48,303 nt of DNA from Bordetella parapertussis (GTDB lineage: Bacteria > Pseudomonadota > Gammaproteobacteria > Burkholderiales > Burkholderiaceae_A), in the NCBI GenBank assembly GCA_945901825.1, contig CAMDMC010000012.1, forward strand, positions 1 to 48,303. The letters are read 5' to 3'. This document shows, in pieces, positions 27,561-38,257 of the stretch. A model generated the notes under the pieces. That model did no database searches. It saw only the letters and a list, made by a program, of their open reading frames with translations, and was not told the DNA's origin. Positions within the stretch are counted from its first letter, which is position 1. The number at the start of each line of letters is the position of its first letter. The translations under genes were made by a program, and so were the position numbers.

Positions 27561-28686
27561 AGGTCACCGCGTCATCCCCATCCTTGCGTCCTCTTTCGAG
27601 AGGCGTAAGGCTGCTCGCCCTGATCCCTCCGTCTTTTTAAAGGGTCAGTCCCTAGGGCCCGTTCATGACAAGCTAGGTCGCCCCATCACAGACCTGCGCA
27701 TCTCGGTTATTGACCAATGCAATCTGCGCTGTGGCTATTGCATGCCCAAAGAGGTCTTCACAAAAGACTATCAATTCCTACCACGCGAGGCCTTGCTAAG
27801 CTTCGAGGAGATCGAACAACTCGTTAAGGCATTTATTCCACTGGGAATTCGAAAGCTTCGCATTACGGGGGGCGAGCCACTTCTTCGTAAGTCGGTTGAA
27901 GACCTCATTGCACGGCTTGCCCAATTAAAGACCCCGCAGAACCAGCCTTTGGAAATTGCGCTCACTACCAATGGCCTTCTTCTTGAACATAAGGCCTCTG
28001 CGCTCAAGGCGGCTGGGCTTCAGCGTGTCACCGTGAGCCTCGATGCCCTTGACACCCAGCTCTTCAGAGAACTCGCAGGCGTTGATACGGGTGAGCCGAA
28101 GCAGGTTCTGGCGGGTATTGCTGCTGCCCGTTCGCTTGGGCTTGAGACCAAGGTCAACATGGTGGTGCAAAAAGGCGTGAACGACCACCAGATTCTTCCC
28201 ATGGCCAAGGCCTTCCGAGACATGGGTGACACCCTTCGATTCATTGAGTTTATGGACGTTGGAAACGCAAACCAGTGGCGGCTTGATCAGGTGGTCTCGG
28301 CGGCCGAAATTCTTCACCGGCTTAAGTCAGAATTTGAGTTCGCACCCGTAGACCGGGCGAAAAAACACGATGTTGCCGAGCGCTTCATCTACAAAGACAG
28401 GCCAGTGGAGTTCGGTGTTATTGCCTCCATTACCCGCCCATTCTGCTCGGACTGTTCGAGGGCTCGTATCTCCTCAGAAGGTCTTCTCTACACCTGTTTA
28501 TTTGCTGACAACGGAACCGATCTTCGAGCGGTTCTGCGCTCTTCGAGTACTCAGGACGATCTCACCGCGATTGTTGCTGAGATCTGGGGGCGCAGGGAAG
28601 ATCGTTACTCTGACCTTAGGCGCTCAATGACCAAAGAGGCTAGGCCAGATCGTTCAAAGGTTGAAATGAGCTACATCGGAGGATGA
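27553..28686 (+). CDS. moaA: GTP 3',8-cyclase (molybdopterin biosynthesis)
   Basis: A radical-SAM enzyme that starts molybdenum-cofactor synthesis from GTP. The N-terminal 4Fe-4S site is C56-x3-C60-x2-C63 (CNLRCGYC), the C-terminal cluster ligands are in FCSDCSRARISSEGLLYTC, and the essential terminal Gly-Gly is present at 376-377. The N-terminus has about 35 extra residues before the usual GRPITDLRISV. It starts inside rne with an 8-bp overlap, so translation should be coupled. The mobA/moeA genes often found next are missing here. Confidence 0.95.
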   Translation: MSEGHRVIPILASSFERRKAARPDPSVFLKGQSLGPVHDKLGRPITDLRISVIDQCNLRCGYCMPKEVFTKDYQFLPREALLSFEEIEQLVKAFIPLGIRKLRITGGEPLLRKSVEDLIARLAQLKTPQNQPLEIALTTNGLLLEHKASALKAAGLQRVTVSLDALDTQLFRELAGVDTGEPKQVLAGIAAARSLGLETKVNMVVQKGVNDHQILPMAKAFRDMGDTLRFIEFMDVGNANQWRLDQVVSAAEILHRLKSEFEFAPVDRAKKHDVAERFIYKDRPVEFGVIASITRPFCSDCSRARISSEGLLYTCLFADNGTDLRAVLRSSSTQDDLTAIVAEIWGRREDRYSDLRRSMTKEARPDRSKVEMSYIGG

Positions 28687-28725
28687 GCGAGAAACGAAAA
28701 GCCTTTAAACGCCTGGACTGACACA

Positions 28726-28758
28726 CCTGATATCGGCAGCAACCCCCGCCGTATCAGG
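28726..28758. terminator. Hairpin between convergent moaA and cytochrome gene
   Basis: CCTGATATCGGC and GCCGTATCAGG form an 11-bp stem with one bulged T around a 10-base C-rich loop. It lies 40 bp after the moaA stop and 24 bp after the end of the convergent cytochrome gene. Neither side has a clean T-run, so termination may be weak or the hairpin may only protect 3' ends. Confidence 0.5.
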
Positions 28759-28782
28759 CTCTAAAAATTCTGTTTCCGACTT

Positions 28783-29145
28783 TTAGCGTTTAATAATAAC
28801 CATTGGCCCTGCAACCGATGAATAGTAGGCGGCAAGATTGGCAATTTCTTCTTTGGTTAGGGCTGCAGCCATACCGGCCATGATGGCATTTTTCCGTGCG
28901 CCCGACTTGTAATCGGTTAAGGCACGCAGTAGGTAATCTTCGTACTGACCTGCTAGAACCGGGTAGGAGGCGACAACCGACTTAACACCGTCCACGCCGT
29001 GGCAGGCGGCGCAGGCCTGATCGGCCTTTTCTTTACCGAGAGCGATATTTCCTGCCCATGCCGGGGATGCAACCGCAAACAGACCCGTGACCATTAAGGC
29101 AGACACTGCTGTGAGATTGAAAACACCTAGGGTTCGCTTTGCCAC
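28783..29145 (-). CDS. Small periplasmic c-type cytochrome
   Basis: A single-heme cytochrome c (class I, cytochrome c553-like) of 120 residues. A signal peptide begins MAKRTLGVFNL, with the cleavage site after PAWA. The heme motif is CAACH, and the likely distal ligand is one of the two methionines in AIMAGMAAALT. I chose GTG at 29145 because AGGAG lies seven bases upstream and the signal peptide then has normal length. A longer frame from ATG 29187, which shares one base with the upstream stop, would add 14 residues. It pairs with the next cytochrome, and both probably act as soluble electron carriers. The redox partner is unknown. Confidence 0.82.
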   Translation of the reverse strand: MAKRTLGVFNLTAVSALMVTGLFAVASPAWAGNIALGKEKADQACAACHGVDGVKSVVASYPVLAGQYEDYLLRALTDYKSGARKNAIMAGMAAALTKEEIANLAAYYSSVAGPMVIIKR

Positions 29146-29186
29146 TGAAAGACTCCTGGAAAAAAGGATGTTGTTTACCTGTTTCA

Positions 29187-29528
29187 TTAACGAACACCCG
29201 CAGCATAAAAGGCGGAGAGGTCGGCGATGTCTTGATCGGTAAGCGTCTTCGATACGGCGACCATACTTGGATGAGCCCGCTCGCCATTTCGATAGGCATT
29301 AAGCGAACTCACCAGGTATTCGTAGTTTTGACCCGCAATTTTGGGCACCCGATAAAGCACCGGGTAGGCTGTTTTGTAGTTCGGTATGCCATGGCAACCT
29401 ATGCACATGGAATTTTTCTTAGCTCCTGCCTCGACGCTGCCTTTGACCTCGGCCATTGCAGACGCCCCAAAACTCAAACCAACCGTGACGGCCAGACACG
29501 CGTGACGTAAGACCTTCTGTAAACCCAT
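29187..29528 (-). CDS. Small periplasmic c-type cytochrome (upstream partner)
   Basis: A mono-heme cytochrome c of 113 residues. The signal peptide starts MGLQKVLRHACLAV and ends near ASAMA. The heme-binding motif is CIGCHG, and a possible sixth ligand is the Met of HPSMVAVSKTL. The start at 29528 has AGGGAG six bases upstream; the longer frame to 29609 would add 27 residues before the signal peptide. It resembles its downstream neighbour (GQxYEYLVSSLNAYRNGER against GQYEDYLLRALTDYKSGAR), so the pair looks like an ancient duplication. Confidence 0.82.
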   Translation of the reverse strand: MGLQKVLRHACLAVTVGLSFGASAMAEVKGSVEAGAKKNSMCIGCHGIPNYKTAYPVLYRVPKIAGQNYEYLVSSLNAYRNGERAHPSMVAVSKTLTDQDIADLSAFYAAGVR

Positions 29529-29688
29529 CGACAACTCCCTAAAAATTGGTGTTCGCTCGGTCATCCAAATGAGCCCGCACCTTAAACGGCCCATGCCCGT
29601 GCTTTCCAAACGCCCAGCATTCTTCCGCAGACAAAAAAGTTAGCGGATTGGATTTTTATTCTTTGCCTGCGAGTGTATCAAAGACAGG

Positions 29689-31698
29689 TTACGCCCGCGC
29701 GGAGCCAAGCCCCTTCAGTAAAAACCGATTAAGCCGACCAACGAAGGCGGCAGGGTCTTCCGGCTGCCCCCCTTCGGCAAGAAGCGCCTGGTCATGCAAA
29801 AGCCAAACAAGGTCTGAGAAAGTCTCTGTTAGGCCATCCGTTACTTGGGCACCATCAGCCCCCAGAATCTGGCCGCCGCCTGCCTCAGACTCGGCGACAA
29901 GCGCTTTGACTATGGGGTGGCTTGGATTGAGCTCGAGGATCGGCCGTCGCTCGGGGGCCTTCTGACCCGAGGCCTTTAAAAGACGCTCAAGATGGCCGCT
30001 CACATCGTGTTCATCTGACACTAGGCAGCAGGCGGAATCGGTTAGGCGCTCGCTCAGGCGGACCTCTTTCACCTTCTCGCCTAAGACCTTGGCAGCCTTC
30101 TCAACCGCAGGCTTTGCCGCACGCTGGTCTTCTTTCCGAGCCTTCTCGTCCTTCTTGTTGTCGGTGTCCGAAGGAAGGTCATTAACCTTGGATAGGTCGA
30201 GGCTGCCCTTCGCGACGGACTGAATTGGCTTGCCGTCGAATTCAGTTAAAAAGTTCAAGACCCACTCATCAATGCGGTCTGTCAGCAATAAAACCTCAAT
30301 GCCCTTTTTCCTGAATATTTCAAGGTGCGGGCTGTTGCGCGCGGCAGTAAGGCTGTCTGCTGTGATGACATAGATTTTGTCTTGACCTTCTTTCATACGC
30401 CCGACATAAGCCTCAAGGGCGACATCGGGCTCATCGGTACTTGACTGGGTTGACACGAAACGGGCGAGCTTGGCTAACCTGTCTTTGTTGGCAAAGTCTT
30501 CGCCAAAGCCCTCTTTAAGGCACTGACCAAACTCTTTCCAGGCTGTCTTGTAATCGTCGGGCTGGTGACTGGCCATATCTTCAAGAAGCCCGAGTACGCG
30601 CTTGGCGCAGCCTTCGCGAATGGCACGGACATCTCGGCTTTCCTGCAGTATTTCTCGAGAGACATTCAAAGGCAGATCGGAGGAATCCACCACACCCTGA
30701 ACAAAACGCAGGTAATTGGGAAGCAGTTGCTCGGCATCGTCCATTATAAAGACACGCTTGATGTAGAGCTTAAGACCATGCCGGCTTTGACGGTCATAGA
30801 GATCGAACGGCGCCTTTGCCGGAATGTAAAGCAGTTGAATGTATTCGGTACGTCCCTCAACACGGTTGTGGGTATGGGCTAAAGGGTCGTCAAGGCCATG
30901 GGCAAGGCTTTTATAAAACTCTTTGTACTGCTCCTCGGTAATCTCTGATTTTGAGCGTGTCCAGAGCGCAGAGGCCTGGTTCACAGTCTCCCAGTCGTTG
31001 GTCTCCGCATACTCTTTCTTCTTCTCATCCCATTCACGTTTTTTCATGCGAATGGGAAGTCCAATATGGTCGGAATAGCGCTTTAGTATCTCTTTGAGTT
31101 TCCAGTGGGACAGAAGATCGTCGTGGGATTTCGCGTCCTCCCCCTGGCCCTCGGGCTCTCGAAGGTAGAGCGTCACCTCTGTTCCGCGTTCCGCGCGCTC
31201 AAGGGCTTCAACACTGAAGTCACCCGTACCATCCGACTCCCAACGCACGGCCTGGTCGGCCGCGAGCCCAGCTCGCCGACTTACAACGACAACCCTATTA
31301 GCAACAATAAAAGAGGAGTAGAAGCCAACCCCAAACTGACCGATAAGGGCGGAGTCTTTTGCAGAGTCGCCTGAGAGCTTTCCAAAGAACTCTTTGGTAC
31401 CCGATCGAGCAATGGTGCCAAGGTTGGCAATAACCTCGTCTCGGCTCATGCCAATGCCGTTATCAGCAATAGTGACCGTTCGTGCCTTGGCATCGAAACC
31501 CACTGTAATACTGAGTTCGGCATTCTCCTCAAAAAGCTTTTCATTCGATAATGACTCGAGCCGCAGCTTATCGCAGGCATCCGAGGCATTAGAGATAAGT
31601 TCTCTAAGAAAAATATCGCGATTACTGTAGAGCGAATGGATCATGAGGTGAAGAAGCTGCTTGACCTCGGTCTGAAAACTCATGGTCTCTTTAGACAT
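29689..31698 (-). CDS. htpG: Chaperone protein HtpG (Hsp90 family)
   Basis: ATP-dependent cytosolic chaperone of 669 residues. The N-terminal GHKL ATPase domain shows [14 protein letters not shown], the ATP-binding DNGIGM and GQFGVGFYS. The middle domain shows [12 protein letters not shown], and a C-terminal dimerisation domain follows. The start [17 protein letters not shown] is preceded by AAGGAG. A well-formed sigma-32 promoter lies just upstream, which fits its heat-shock role. Confidence 0.97.
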   Translation of the reverse strand: MSKETMSFQTEVKQLLHLMIHSLYSNRDIFLRELISNASDACDKLRLESLSNEKLFEENAELSITVGFDAKARTVTIADNGIGMSRDEVIANLGTIARSGTKEFFGKLSGDSAKDSALIGQFGVGFYSSFIVANRVVVVSRRAGLAADQAVRWESDGTGDFSVEALERAERGTEVTLYLREPEGQGEDAKSHDDLLSHWKLKEILKRYSDHIGLPIRMKKREWDEKKKEYAETNDWETVNQASALWTRSKSEITEEQYKEFYKSLAHGLDDPLAHTHNRVEGRTEYIQLLYIPAKAPFDLYDRQSRHGLKLYIKRVFIMDDAEQLLPNYLRFVQGVVDSSDLPLNVSREILQESRDVRAIREGCAKRVLGLLEDMASHQPDDYKTAWKEFGQCLKEGFGEDFANKDRLAKLARFVSTQSSTDEPDVALEAYVGRMKEGQDKIYVITADSLTAARNSPHLEIFRKKGIEVLLLTDRIDEWVLNFLTEFDGKPIQSVAKGSLDLSKVNDLPSDTDNKKDEKARKEDQRAAKPAVEKAAKVLGEKVKEVRLSERLTDSACCLVSDEHDVSGHLERLLKASGQKAPERRPILELNPSHPIVKALVAESEAGGGQILGADGAQVTDGLTETFSDLVWLLHDQALLAEGGQPEDPAAFVGRLNRFLLKGLGSARA

Positions 31699-31737
31699 GA
31701 CGAAAAAATCTCCTTAGGAATACGAACTTATTGGAAT

Positions 31738-31766
31738 AGATTGGGACGACTTCGCAGATTTTCAAG
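31738..31766 (-). promoter_or_regulatory. Heat-shock (sigma-32) promoter of htpG
   Basis: On the minus strand CTTGAAA (31766-31760) and CCCAATCT (31745-31738) are 14 bp apart. Both match the RpoH consensus (CTTGAAA, 13-15 bp, CCCCATnT) closely and lie 40 bp before the htpG start. The -35 box is also part of the right arm of an inverted repeat at 31754-31788. Confidence 0.75.
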
Positions 31767-31788
31767 GCCGACGATCGAAAAAATCTGC
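31754..31788. repeat. 9-bp inverted repeat over the htpG -35 region
   Basis: GCAGATTTT and AAAATCTGC are perfect inverse copies (31754-31762 and 31780-31788) separated by 17 bp that contain CGATCG. One arm overlaps the heat-shock -35 box and the other overlaps the T-run after the sppA hairpin. It could be an operator or part of the sppA terminator structure. Confidence 0.5.
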
Positions 31789-31804
31789 CAGCCGCCATTG
31801 GCGG
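31778..31804 (-). terminator. Probable terminator of sppA
   Basis: On the minus strand a CCGCC-AAT-GGCGG hairpin (31804-31792) is followed after eight bases by six T's (31783-31778). The spacing between stem and T-run is longer than ideal, so efficiency is uncertain. It lies about 105 bp after the sppA stop and directly upstream of the htpG promoter. Confidence 0.45.
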
Positions 31805-31908
31805 TCCATGTCGTGCAGAACCTAAGCACCAAAGTCTCGAAGTGACGAAGCCTCCGCGGCCGCCTGCGCACTTGTCTGTGAGGCCTACCCGGCTAGAAGC
31901 CAGGCCCG

Positions 31909-33807
31909 CTAGAAAAGGTCAGACGAACACAAGCAATGCGCCTGAACCGCCTGAACTGGAACTGCCGATGGGCTTGCGAGCCCCAGGAGCCAGCGGATAT
32001 CGGAGGCCTGGATATTCAAGAGTTTCTGCAGGCTTTGCCATTCGGGAGGACTGGAAACGACTGCCCTCACCGACCTTAAAACATCCGAGAGCAAGGCCGA
32101 CCAGGCGGGCTCAGAAGGCTCGACATACGTAACGTCAAAACCCTGGTCGAGACCTGCCTTTTGTGCAGCCAGTTCAACGGCCTTTTCAAGCCCCCCCAAC
32201 TGATCAACCAGGCCGCGTTGATGCGCCTGCCCCCCTGTCCAGACCTGACCTTGCGCAAGCTGATCGACTCGCTCCTTTGAAAGATTTCGGGCAAGCGAGA
32301 CCCGGCCGATGAAGTCATCGTAGGTCTGGTTAACCGAGGCCTGCAAGACACCCTTAAGCCGTGGGTCAAGAGGTCTGCGCGGGTCATAAGCCCCACGCAG
32401 CCAGTGTGTTGTGTAGCCATCGGTATTGATGTCAAGCTTGTCAAGCACCTTACTGGCTGATGGGAAGAGTGCAAAAACTCCAATGGAACCCGTAATGGTG
32501 GACTCGTCGGCAACAATGGCATCGGCACCTGCTGCAATCCAGTAACCACCCGAGGCGGCCATTCCGGCCATGGAGGCGACGACTGGAATGCCCATCTGCC
32601 GAGTGACTTCAATCTCGCGACGAATAAGCTCTGAGCCCACCACACTGCCGCCGGGAGAATCAATGCGAATTACCACAGCCTTCACGCCCTTCTTTCGGCG
32701 TGCTTCACGCAGAAGGGCTATCGTTGCGAGCCCACCCACCCCATCCACCGATTCGTCACCGTCGAAAATCGCGCCCTGAGCAACCACAATAGCCACGCCT
32801 TCTTTGAAGCTAGGCTCAGGCTGCAACTGCAGGTAATCGAGCCAATGAACTTGAATGACCTCCTGAAACTCATCATCCACGCGGTTGGTTTTCTCCAGCT
32901 GCGCCTCAAACTCATCCGGGGCAAGAAGTGCATCCACAAGCCCTGCCTCTAGGGCGTACTGAGCCGGATTGAAGGCCTGCCCTTCCGATAACCTTGGAAG
33001 ATCGTTAATAAACCCATCGAGCTGCTGCGGCTCGATAGCTCTCGACCTTGCAATGTCAGCAGAGAAGACGCGCCAGAGGTCGTCGAGCAGACGCTGGCTT
33101 GCAGCAAGGCTTTCTTTCGATGCGCTTGCGCGCACGAGGGGCTCGCCCGCGTCTTTGTACTGCCCAGCGCGAATCAGGTTAGGCTCTATGCCAAGCCGAG
33201 TAAGGGCGGCACCAAAATAAAATGGCCGCTGGCCAAGGCCCTCAAGTGCCAAGACCCCCTTTGGATGCAGGTAAACCTTTGAAGCGTGCGATGCCAGGTA
33301 GTACTGCGCCTGACCGAAATACAAACCCCAGACCAGAACGGTTTTACCCGCATCTTTTAAACGCTGCAGTTGCTGACCCACCTGACGAAGCGATACCAGG
33401 CTGCCGCCCTCAAACCCCGATAGGTCAAGCACAATGTCATCGACGCGAGAATCCTTCACAAGGGCATCCGTTAGCCGGACGAGATCTCGAACCTGTATGT
33501 CTTGGGCTCTTTCCTGCAAGAGCTGACGCGATAGAAAGGGTCCCTTCGGATAGTCTGCCTGCTCAACAATCCGGCCATTGAGCTCAATAAGCAGAACGGT
33601 CTCCTTGGCAACCTGGGCGGATGAGAACCCCGATGACGGTTGGTCATGAAGCGCAAAGAGCCCGGTGATACCGAAAAAAAGTCCCGCCAGAAGAATAGGA
33701 AAGACCAACAAGCCAACTGCGAAGCGTCCAAGTTTCTCGATGAAGGCAAGAAAAAACTTCAGAATTCGCCAGACAGCTTTCAGAAATATCAGAGCAATTT
33801 GAATCAC
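31909..33807 (-). CDS. sppA: Signal peptide peptidase SppA, 67-kDa type
   Basis: Inner-membrane serine protease that degrades cleaved signal peptides. The 632 residues hold one N-terminal membrane helix (about 28-50, LLVFPILLAGLFFGITGLF) and two tandem S49 protease domains. The catalytic lysine is in AGQYKDAGEP of the first domain and the serine in MAASGGYWIA of the second, as in the E. coli enzyme. The last residues (CLCSSDLF) form a short tail. It is transcribed toward htpG and separated from it by terminator-like and promoter elements. Confidence 0.94.
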   Translation of the reverse strand: MIQIALIFLKAVWRILKFFLAFIEKLGRFAVGLLVFPILLAGLFFGITGLFALHDQPSSGFSSAQVAKETVLLIELNGRIVEQADYPKGPFLSRQLLQERAQDIQVRDLVRLTDALVKDSRVDDIVLDLSGFEGGSLVSLRQVGQQLQRLKDAGKTVLVWGLYFGQAQYYLASHASKVYLHPKGVLALEGLGQRPFYFGAALTRLGIEPNLIRAGQYKDAGEPLVRASASKESLAASQRLLDDLWRVFSADIARSRAIEPQQLDGFINDLPRLSEGQAFNPAQYALEAGLVDALLAPDEFEAQLEKTNRVDDEFQEVIQVHWLDYLQLQPEPSFKEGVAIVVAQGAIFDGDESVDGVGGLATIALLREARRKKGVKAVVIRIDSPGGSVVGSELIRREIEVTRQMGIPVVASMAGMAASGGYWIAAGADAIVADESTITGSIGVFALFPSASKVLDKLDINTDGYTTHWLRGAYDPRRPLDPRLKGVLQASVNQTYDDFIGRVSLARNLSKERVDQLAQGQVWTGGQAHQRGLVDQLGGLEKAVELAAQKAGLDQGFDVTYVEPSEPAWSALLSDVLRSVRAVVSSPPEWQSLQKLLNIQASDIRWLLGLASPSAVPVQAVQAHCLCSSDLF

Positions 33808-33840
33808 GGTGAGCCCTATTTGCGCTTAAGAGAGAGTCCT

Positions 33841-36258
33841 CTAAGAGGAAACTCCGTTATTAGAACCTGCTGGCAGGCCCGTCGACTCAATGCGTTCAAG
33901 GGTCATTCGAAGATCAAGCTTTTTACCTTTTCGGCCCCTGTGCGCCACATAGTCAAGCAAGGCATCCCTGCTCAGTGTTGTTCTTTGTGGCTTACCCGCT
34001 CGGCCTTGTCCAATGAAGTCGAGACCCTTATCTGAAATGACATCGGCATCAAGCACGTAGTCGTCCTTCGCATCCAGGTCTACCAGCTGCACCCCTCGCC
34101 CACCGTTTGAGAGCTCTTTAAACTCATTAAGCCCAAAAACAAGAAGGCGCTTGGCAGCTGTAACAACCGCAAGCGCGCCTGCGTGAGCGCCCATGGCCTT
34201 AAACACCGCAAGACGATCGCCCTGCTCAAAGCTGATGAACTGCTTGCCGCTGCGATTGCGCCCAACAAGCGCATCAAACCGTGCCATAAACCCGTAGCCG
34301 AGACGGCTCGCCAAAAGAATCATGGTCTGACTCGGGGCGACAAGGAAGTGGGTGAGTAGCCCACCCGTATCAAGCTCGAAGAATGACGTAAGTGGCAGAC
34401 CTTCACCACGGAATCCTGGCAAGGAGGCCACTGAGACGCTATAGGCTCGACCCGTTGCGCTTAAGGCCACGAGCTGATCGGTTGTACGGCACTCAAATGC
34501 GGCATAGAGGCTGTCGCCGGTCTTGAAGGAAAAGCCCTGCGCGGCATGGCCATGACCCTGGCGCGAACGAACCCAACCGTTAACCGAGACCACAACTGTG
34601 ACAGGATCATCAACCACAGGAATCTCAACAGTGGCCTTGAGCTCGGCTTTGACAAGGGTTCGGCGGGCATCAGCAAAGCGCTTGGTGTCTTCCGCTACCT
34701 CTTTGCTTACAGTCTTTCGAAGGGTGCGCTCGCTGTCGAGAATTTGGGAGAGCTTATCGGCCTGCTCGCGAAGCGCAGAGAGCTCTTTCTCGATTTTGAT
34801 GGCCTCGAGCCTTGCCAGCTGCCGAAGCCGAAGCTCTAAAATATCTTCTGCCTGAAGCTCCGATAAACCAAACCGTGCAACCAGTGCGGGCTTGGGCTCA
34901 TCGGACTCGCGAATCACGGCAATGACCTCGTCAATGCTTGCAAGGGCAATGACACGTCCCTCAAGAATATGAATACGTCGTTGGGCAATCTCGAGGCGAT
35001 AGGCCGAACGCCTACGGACCGTTAGAAGACGGAAGTCAACCCACTGCCTTAACATCTCCGTTAGAGAGAGCGATCGGGGCCGACCTTGGGTATCCACCGC
35101 AACCAGGTTTGCCGAAAACGATGTCTCAAGCGATGTCTGGGCAAGCAAAAGCCGGGCAAACTCATCACGATCGATGCGCGAGGTCTTCGGTTCAAAAACC
35201 AGTCGCACCGCGGCCTCTTTGCCCGACTCATCCCGCACAGACTCGCAGTAGCTAAGCATGAGCTGCTTAGTCTGCTGTTGGTCGGGTGACAAAGATTTCT
35301 TGCCCGCCTTAATCTTTGGATTGGTAAGCTCTTCAATCTCCTCAAGAATGCGTTGCGAAGAGACCCCATGGGGAAGCTCCGTAATAATCAGCTGCCACTG
35401 GGCACGGGCCAGTTCCTCAAACACCCATCGGGCGCGCAGCTTTAGGGAGCCACGCCCTTGTCGGTAGACCTGTTGAATCTCTTCGGCTGAAGAGGTGATC
35501 TGCCCTCCCCCAGGAAAGTCGGGCCCAGCAATGCATGCAAGGAGTTCTTCATCGGTAACAACCGACTGTTCGAGCAAAAGACGAACTGCAGCCGATACCT
35601 CGTGTAAGTTGTGCGGGGGAATCTCTGTGGCCATACCCACTGCAATGCCCGATGCCCCATTGAGAAGGCAGACCGGCAGGCGCGCGGGAAGACGCAACGG
35701 CTCTCTGAACGAGCCATCGTAGTTCGGCCCAAAGTCAACCGTTCCCTCATCAATTTCAGAGAGCAAAAGTTCGGAAAATGCGGTGAGCCTTGCCTCGGTG
35801 TATCGCATGGCTGCAGCACCGTCGCCATCGCGGGAGCCAAAATTTCCCTGACCATCAATGAGTGGGTAGCGCATGCTAAAGCTCTGAGCAAGCCTTACCA
35901 AGGCGTCGTAGGCGGACTGATCACCGTGCGGATGGTATTTGCCCAGCACATCTCCTACAACGCGCGCAGACTTCACAGGCTTTGCAGCATTGCCGAGCCC
36001 CATCTGGTCCATCGCAAAAAGAATTCGTCTCTGCACGGGCTTCATGCCATCGCAAAGGTCGGGAATGGCCCTTCCCTTAACCACCGAGACGGCATAGTCG
36101 AGGTAGGCGCGCTCGGCAAAATCGGCCAGCGAGACTTCGGTTACCTCGGTCGACTCAGGCTTATCAGAGACCGGGGCCTCTTGAAAAAGCTCAAGTGACC
36201 GATCGTCACCCGAGCTACTTGAACCACTTGAGCCCTTGGAACCCGTTTTATTGGTCAT
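33841..36258 (-). CDS. parC: DNA topoisomerase IV subunit A
   Basis: The breakage-rejoining subunit of topoisomerase IV, which decatenates daughter chromosomes. The 805 residues begin with a Ser-rich spacer, then [27 protein letters not shown], the quinolone-pocket region and the active-site tyrosine in [12 protein letters not shown]-terminal beta-pinwheel follows. Its start overlaps the parE stop by 4 bp. The C-terminal domain has only a few blades and lacks a GyrA box, which favours ParC over GyrA. Confidence 0.95.
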   Translation of the reverse strand: MTNKTGSKGSSGSSSSGDDRSLELFQEAPVSDKPESTEVTEVSLADFAERAYLDYAVSVVKGRAIPDLCDGMKPVQRRILFAMDQMGLGNAAKPVKSARVVGDVLGKYHPHGDQSAYDALVRLAQSFSMRYPLIDGQGNFGSRDGDGAAAMRYTEARLTAFSELLLSEIDEGTVDFGPNYDGSFREPLRLPARLPVCLLNGASGIAVGMATEIPPHNLHEVSAAVRLLLEQSVVTDEELLACIAGPDFPGGGQITSSAEEIQQVYRQGRGSLKLRARWVFEELARAQWQLIITELPHGVSSQRILEEIEELTNPKIKAGKKSLSPDQQQTKQLMLSYCESVRDESGKEAAVRLVFEPKTSRIDRDEFARLLLAQTSLETSFSANLVAVDTQGRPRSLSLTEMLRQWVDFRLLTVRRRSAYRLEIAQRRIHILEGRVIALASIDEVIAVIRESDEPKPALVARFGLSELQAEDILELRLRQLARLEAIKIEKELSALREQADKLSQILDSERTLRKTVSKEVAEDTKRFADARRTLVKAELKATVEIPVVDDPVTVVVSVNGWVRSRQGHGHAAQGFSFKTGDSLYAAFECRTTDQLVALSATGRAYSVSVASLPGFRGEGLPLTSFFELDTGGLLTHFLVAPSQTMILLASRLGYGFMARFDALVGRNRSGKQFISFEQGDRLAVFKAMGAHAGALAVVTAAKRLLVFGLNEFKELSNGGRGVQLVDLDAKDDYVLDADVISDKGLDFIGQGRAGKPQRTTLSRDALLDYVAHRGRKGKKLDLRMTLERIESTGLPAGSNNGVSS

Positions 36259-38219
36259 ATATCGACCTCCACCTGATGGCCTTTTTCCTCAAGCCAGCTG
36301 CGGCGTGCGGAGGACTCGCCTCGCCCCATAAGCAGATTAAAACGAAGCTCGGTGTCAGTGCGACTGACCTCACCAAGCTGAACGGGGAGAAGCCGACGGG
36401 TGTCGGGATTTAAGGTGGTCTCCCAGAGCTGCTCGGCACTCATCTCACCAAGGCCCTTAAACCTTGAGATAGCCCAGGCCGTTTCTCGCAGACCCTCCTG
36501 CCGAAGCTTGTCGAGAATGTGCGTAAGCTCGCCCTCATCTAGGGCATAGATCTTTCGCGCCGGCCGCTTCGACCTGGCCTCAACATCCACCCGAAATAAG
36601 GGAGGCTGCGCGACATAAACGTGGCCTGCCTCAATGAGCTTCGGAAAGTGCCTAAAGAAAAGCGTTAACAAAAGGACCTGGATATGCGAACCATCCACAT
36701 CGGCATCCGAAAGAATACAGACCTTGCCATAACGAAGGCTTGAGAAGTCAGGGCTGTCCTGCTCGCCATGTGGGTCTACCCCCAAAGCCACGGCAATGTC
36801 GTGAACCTCGGCATTCGCAAAAAGCCTGTCCTTCTCCGCCTCCCAGGTATTAAGCACCTTTCCACGCAGCGGAAGAATGGCCTGAAAGTTTTTATCACGG
36901 CCCATCTTGGCTGACCCACCTGCAGAGTCGCCTTCAACTAAAAAGAGTTCGTTTCGACTAAGGTCGGTCGACTCGCAGTCGGTGAGCTTTCCAGGAAGCA
37001 CTGCAACACCCGAGCCCTTGCGCTTCTCGACCTTTGAGGCCGCCTTCTGGCGAGACTGCGCGGCTCGGATGGCTAGGTCTGCAATTCGCCGGCCGATGTC
37101 GAGGTCACGGTTAAGCCATATCTCAAACGGACCTCGGGCCTGGTTGGCAACGAGCCTTAGTGCATCGCGACTGGTGAGCCTCTCTTTGATCTGCCCTTGG
37201 AACTGTGGATCAAGCACCTTGGCCGACAAGACAAACGAGCAGCGACTAAAGACATCCTCAGGCAGAATCTTCACCCCTTTCGGAACAAGACCCTGCTGTT
37301 CGGCAAAGGCTTTTACCGCTGAAAAAAGACCATCACGCAGACCCGCCTCGTGGGTTCCGCCAGCAGGCGTAGGGATAAGGTTAACAAACGACTCGCGCAG
37401 AACAGAGCCCTCTTGAGTGAAGGCAACCACCCACTGCGCGCCCTCGCCTTGGGCGAAGGTCTCGTCGTCGGCTCCAACGTAGCCCTCATGGGACCACATT
37501 GGAACGAGTAGGGAGGTCTCACCAATCGACTCCAGAAGATAGGACTCAAGCCCGCCTGCATAAAGCCATGAACTGGACTGGGCTGATTTCTCAACAAGGA
37601 GTTGTGTGGTCACCCCTGGCAGAAGCACCGCACGGGCCTTGAGACTGCGCGCGAGCTCTTGGCGGGGTACCTGCGCCTCATCGAAGTACTTCGGGTCTGG
37701 CCAGACCTGCACTCGAGTGCCTGACCTGCCCGCTGCAGGCCCAAGCTTTTTCAGCGGGGTTTTTACCTCGCCTGAGGCAAACTCAATCTCCCACTGCTGT
37801 CCGTCACGCCAGACCGTCACGACGAGACGCAGAGAAAGGGCATTGGTTACCGAGACGCCAACACCATGAAGACCCCCGGAGAAGGCATAGGCGGACGACG
37901 CATCCTTTTGAAACTTGCCGCCTGCATGCAGGCGTGTGTAAACAATCTCGACAACGGGCGACTTTTCCTCGGGATGCGGGCCAACAGGGATACCACGACC
38001 ATCGTCCTGAACGCTAAAGCTGCCGTCGGTATGCTCGACCACTTCAATATGCTTTGCATAGCCCGCCAAGGCTTCATCGGCAGAGTTGTCGATAACCTCT
38101 TGAATAATGTGCAGTGGATTTTCCGTGCGCGTGTACATGCCTGGCCGCTGTCGAACCGGCTCAAGACCCTTTAGTACACGAATGGATGACTCGTTATAAG
38201 TCGACGATGATTTAGCCAC
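36255..38219 (-). CDS. parE: DNA topoisomerase IV subunit B
   Basis: The ATPase subunit of topoisomerase IV, 654 residues. It shows the GHKL ATP site ([39 protein letters not shown]) and the TOPRIM/QKR region ([18 protein letters not shown], then [13 protein letters not shown]). It is encoded directly before parC with a 4-bp overlap, so the subunits are made together. No insertion or truncation is seen. Confidence 0.96.
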   Translation of the reverse strand: MAKSSSTYNESSIRVLKGLEPVRQRPGMYTRTENPLHIIQEVIDNSADEALAGYAKHIEVVEHTDGSFSVQDDGRGIPVGPHPEEKSPVVEIVYTRLHAGGKFQKDASSAYAFSGGLHGVGVSVTNALSLRLVVTVWRDGQQWEIEFASGEVKTPLKKLGPAAGRSGTRVQVWPDPKYFDEAQVPRQELARSLKARAVLLPGVTTQLLVEKSAQSSSWLYAGGLESYLLESIGETSLLVPMWSHEGYVGADDETFAQGEGAQWVVAFTQEGSVLRESFVNLIPTPAGGTHEAGLRDGLFSAVKAFAEQQGLVPKGVKILPEDVFSRCSFVLSAKVLDPQFQGQIKERLTSRDALRLVANQARGPFEIWLNRDLDIGRRIADLAIRAAQSRQKAASKVEKRKGSGVAVLPGKLTDCESTDLSRNELFLVEGDSAGGSAKMGRDKNFQAILPLRGKVLNTWEAEKDRLFANAEVHDIAVALGVDPHGEQDSPDFSSLRYGKVCILSDADVDGSHIQVLLLTLFFRHFPKLIEAGHVYVAQPPLFRVDVEARSKRPARKIYALDEGELTHILDKLRQEGLRETAWAISRFKGLGEMSAEQLWETTLNPDTRRLLPVQLGEVSRTDTELRFNLLMGRGESSARRSWLEEKGHQVEVDI

Positions 38220-38257
38220 AGCTTAGTAAGAGCAGATGAAACGTAGAAACAACAGGC

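Noticed and set aside
32076..32663. Minus-strand 195-residue frame inside sppA
   Set aside because: Out-of-frame reading of the conserved second S49 domain.
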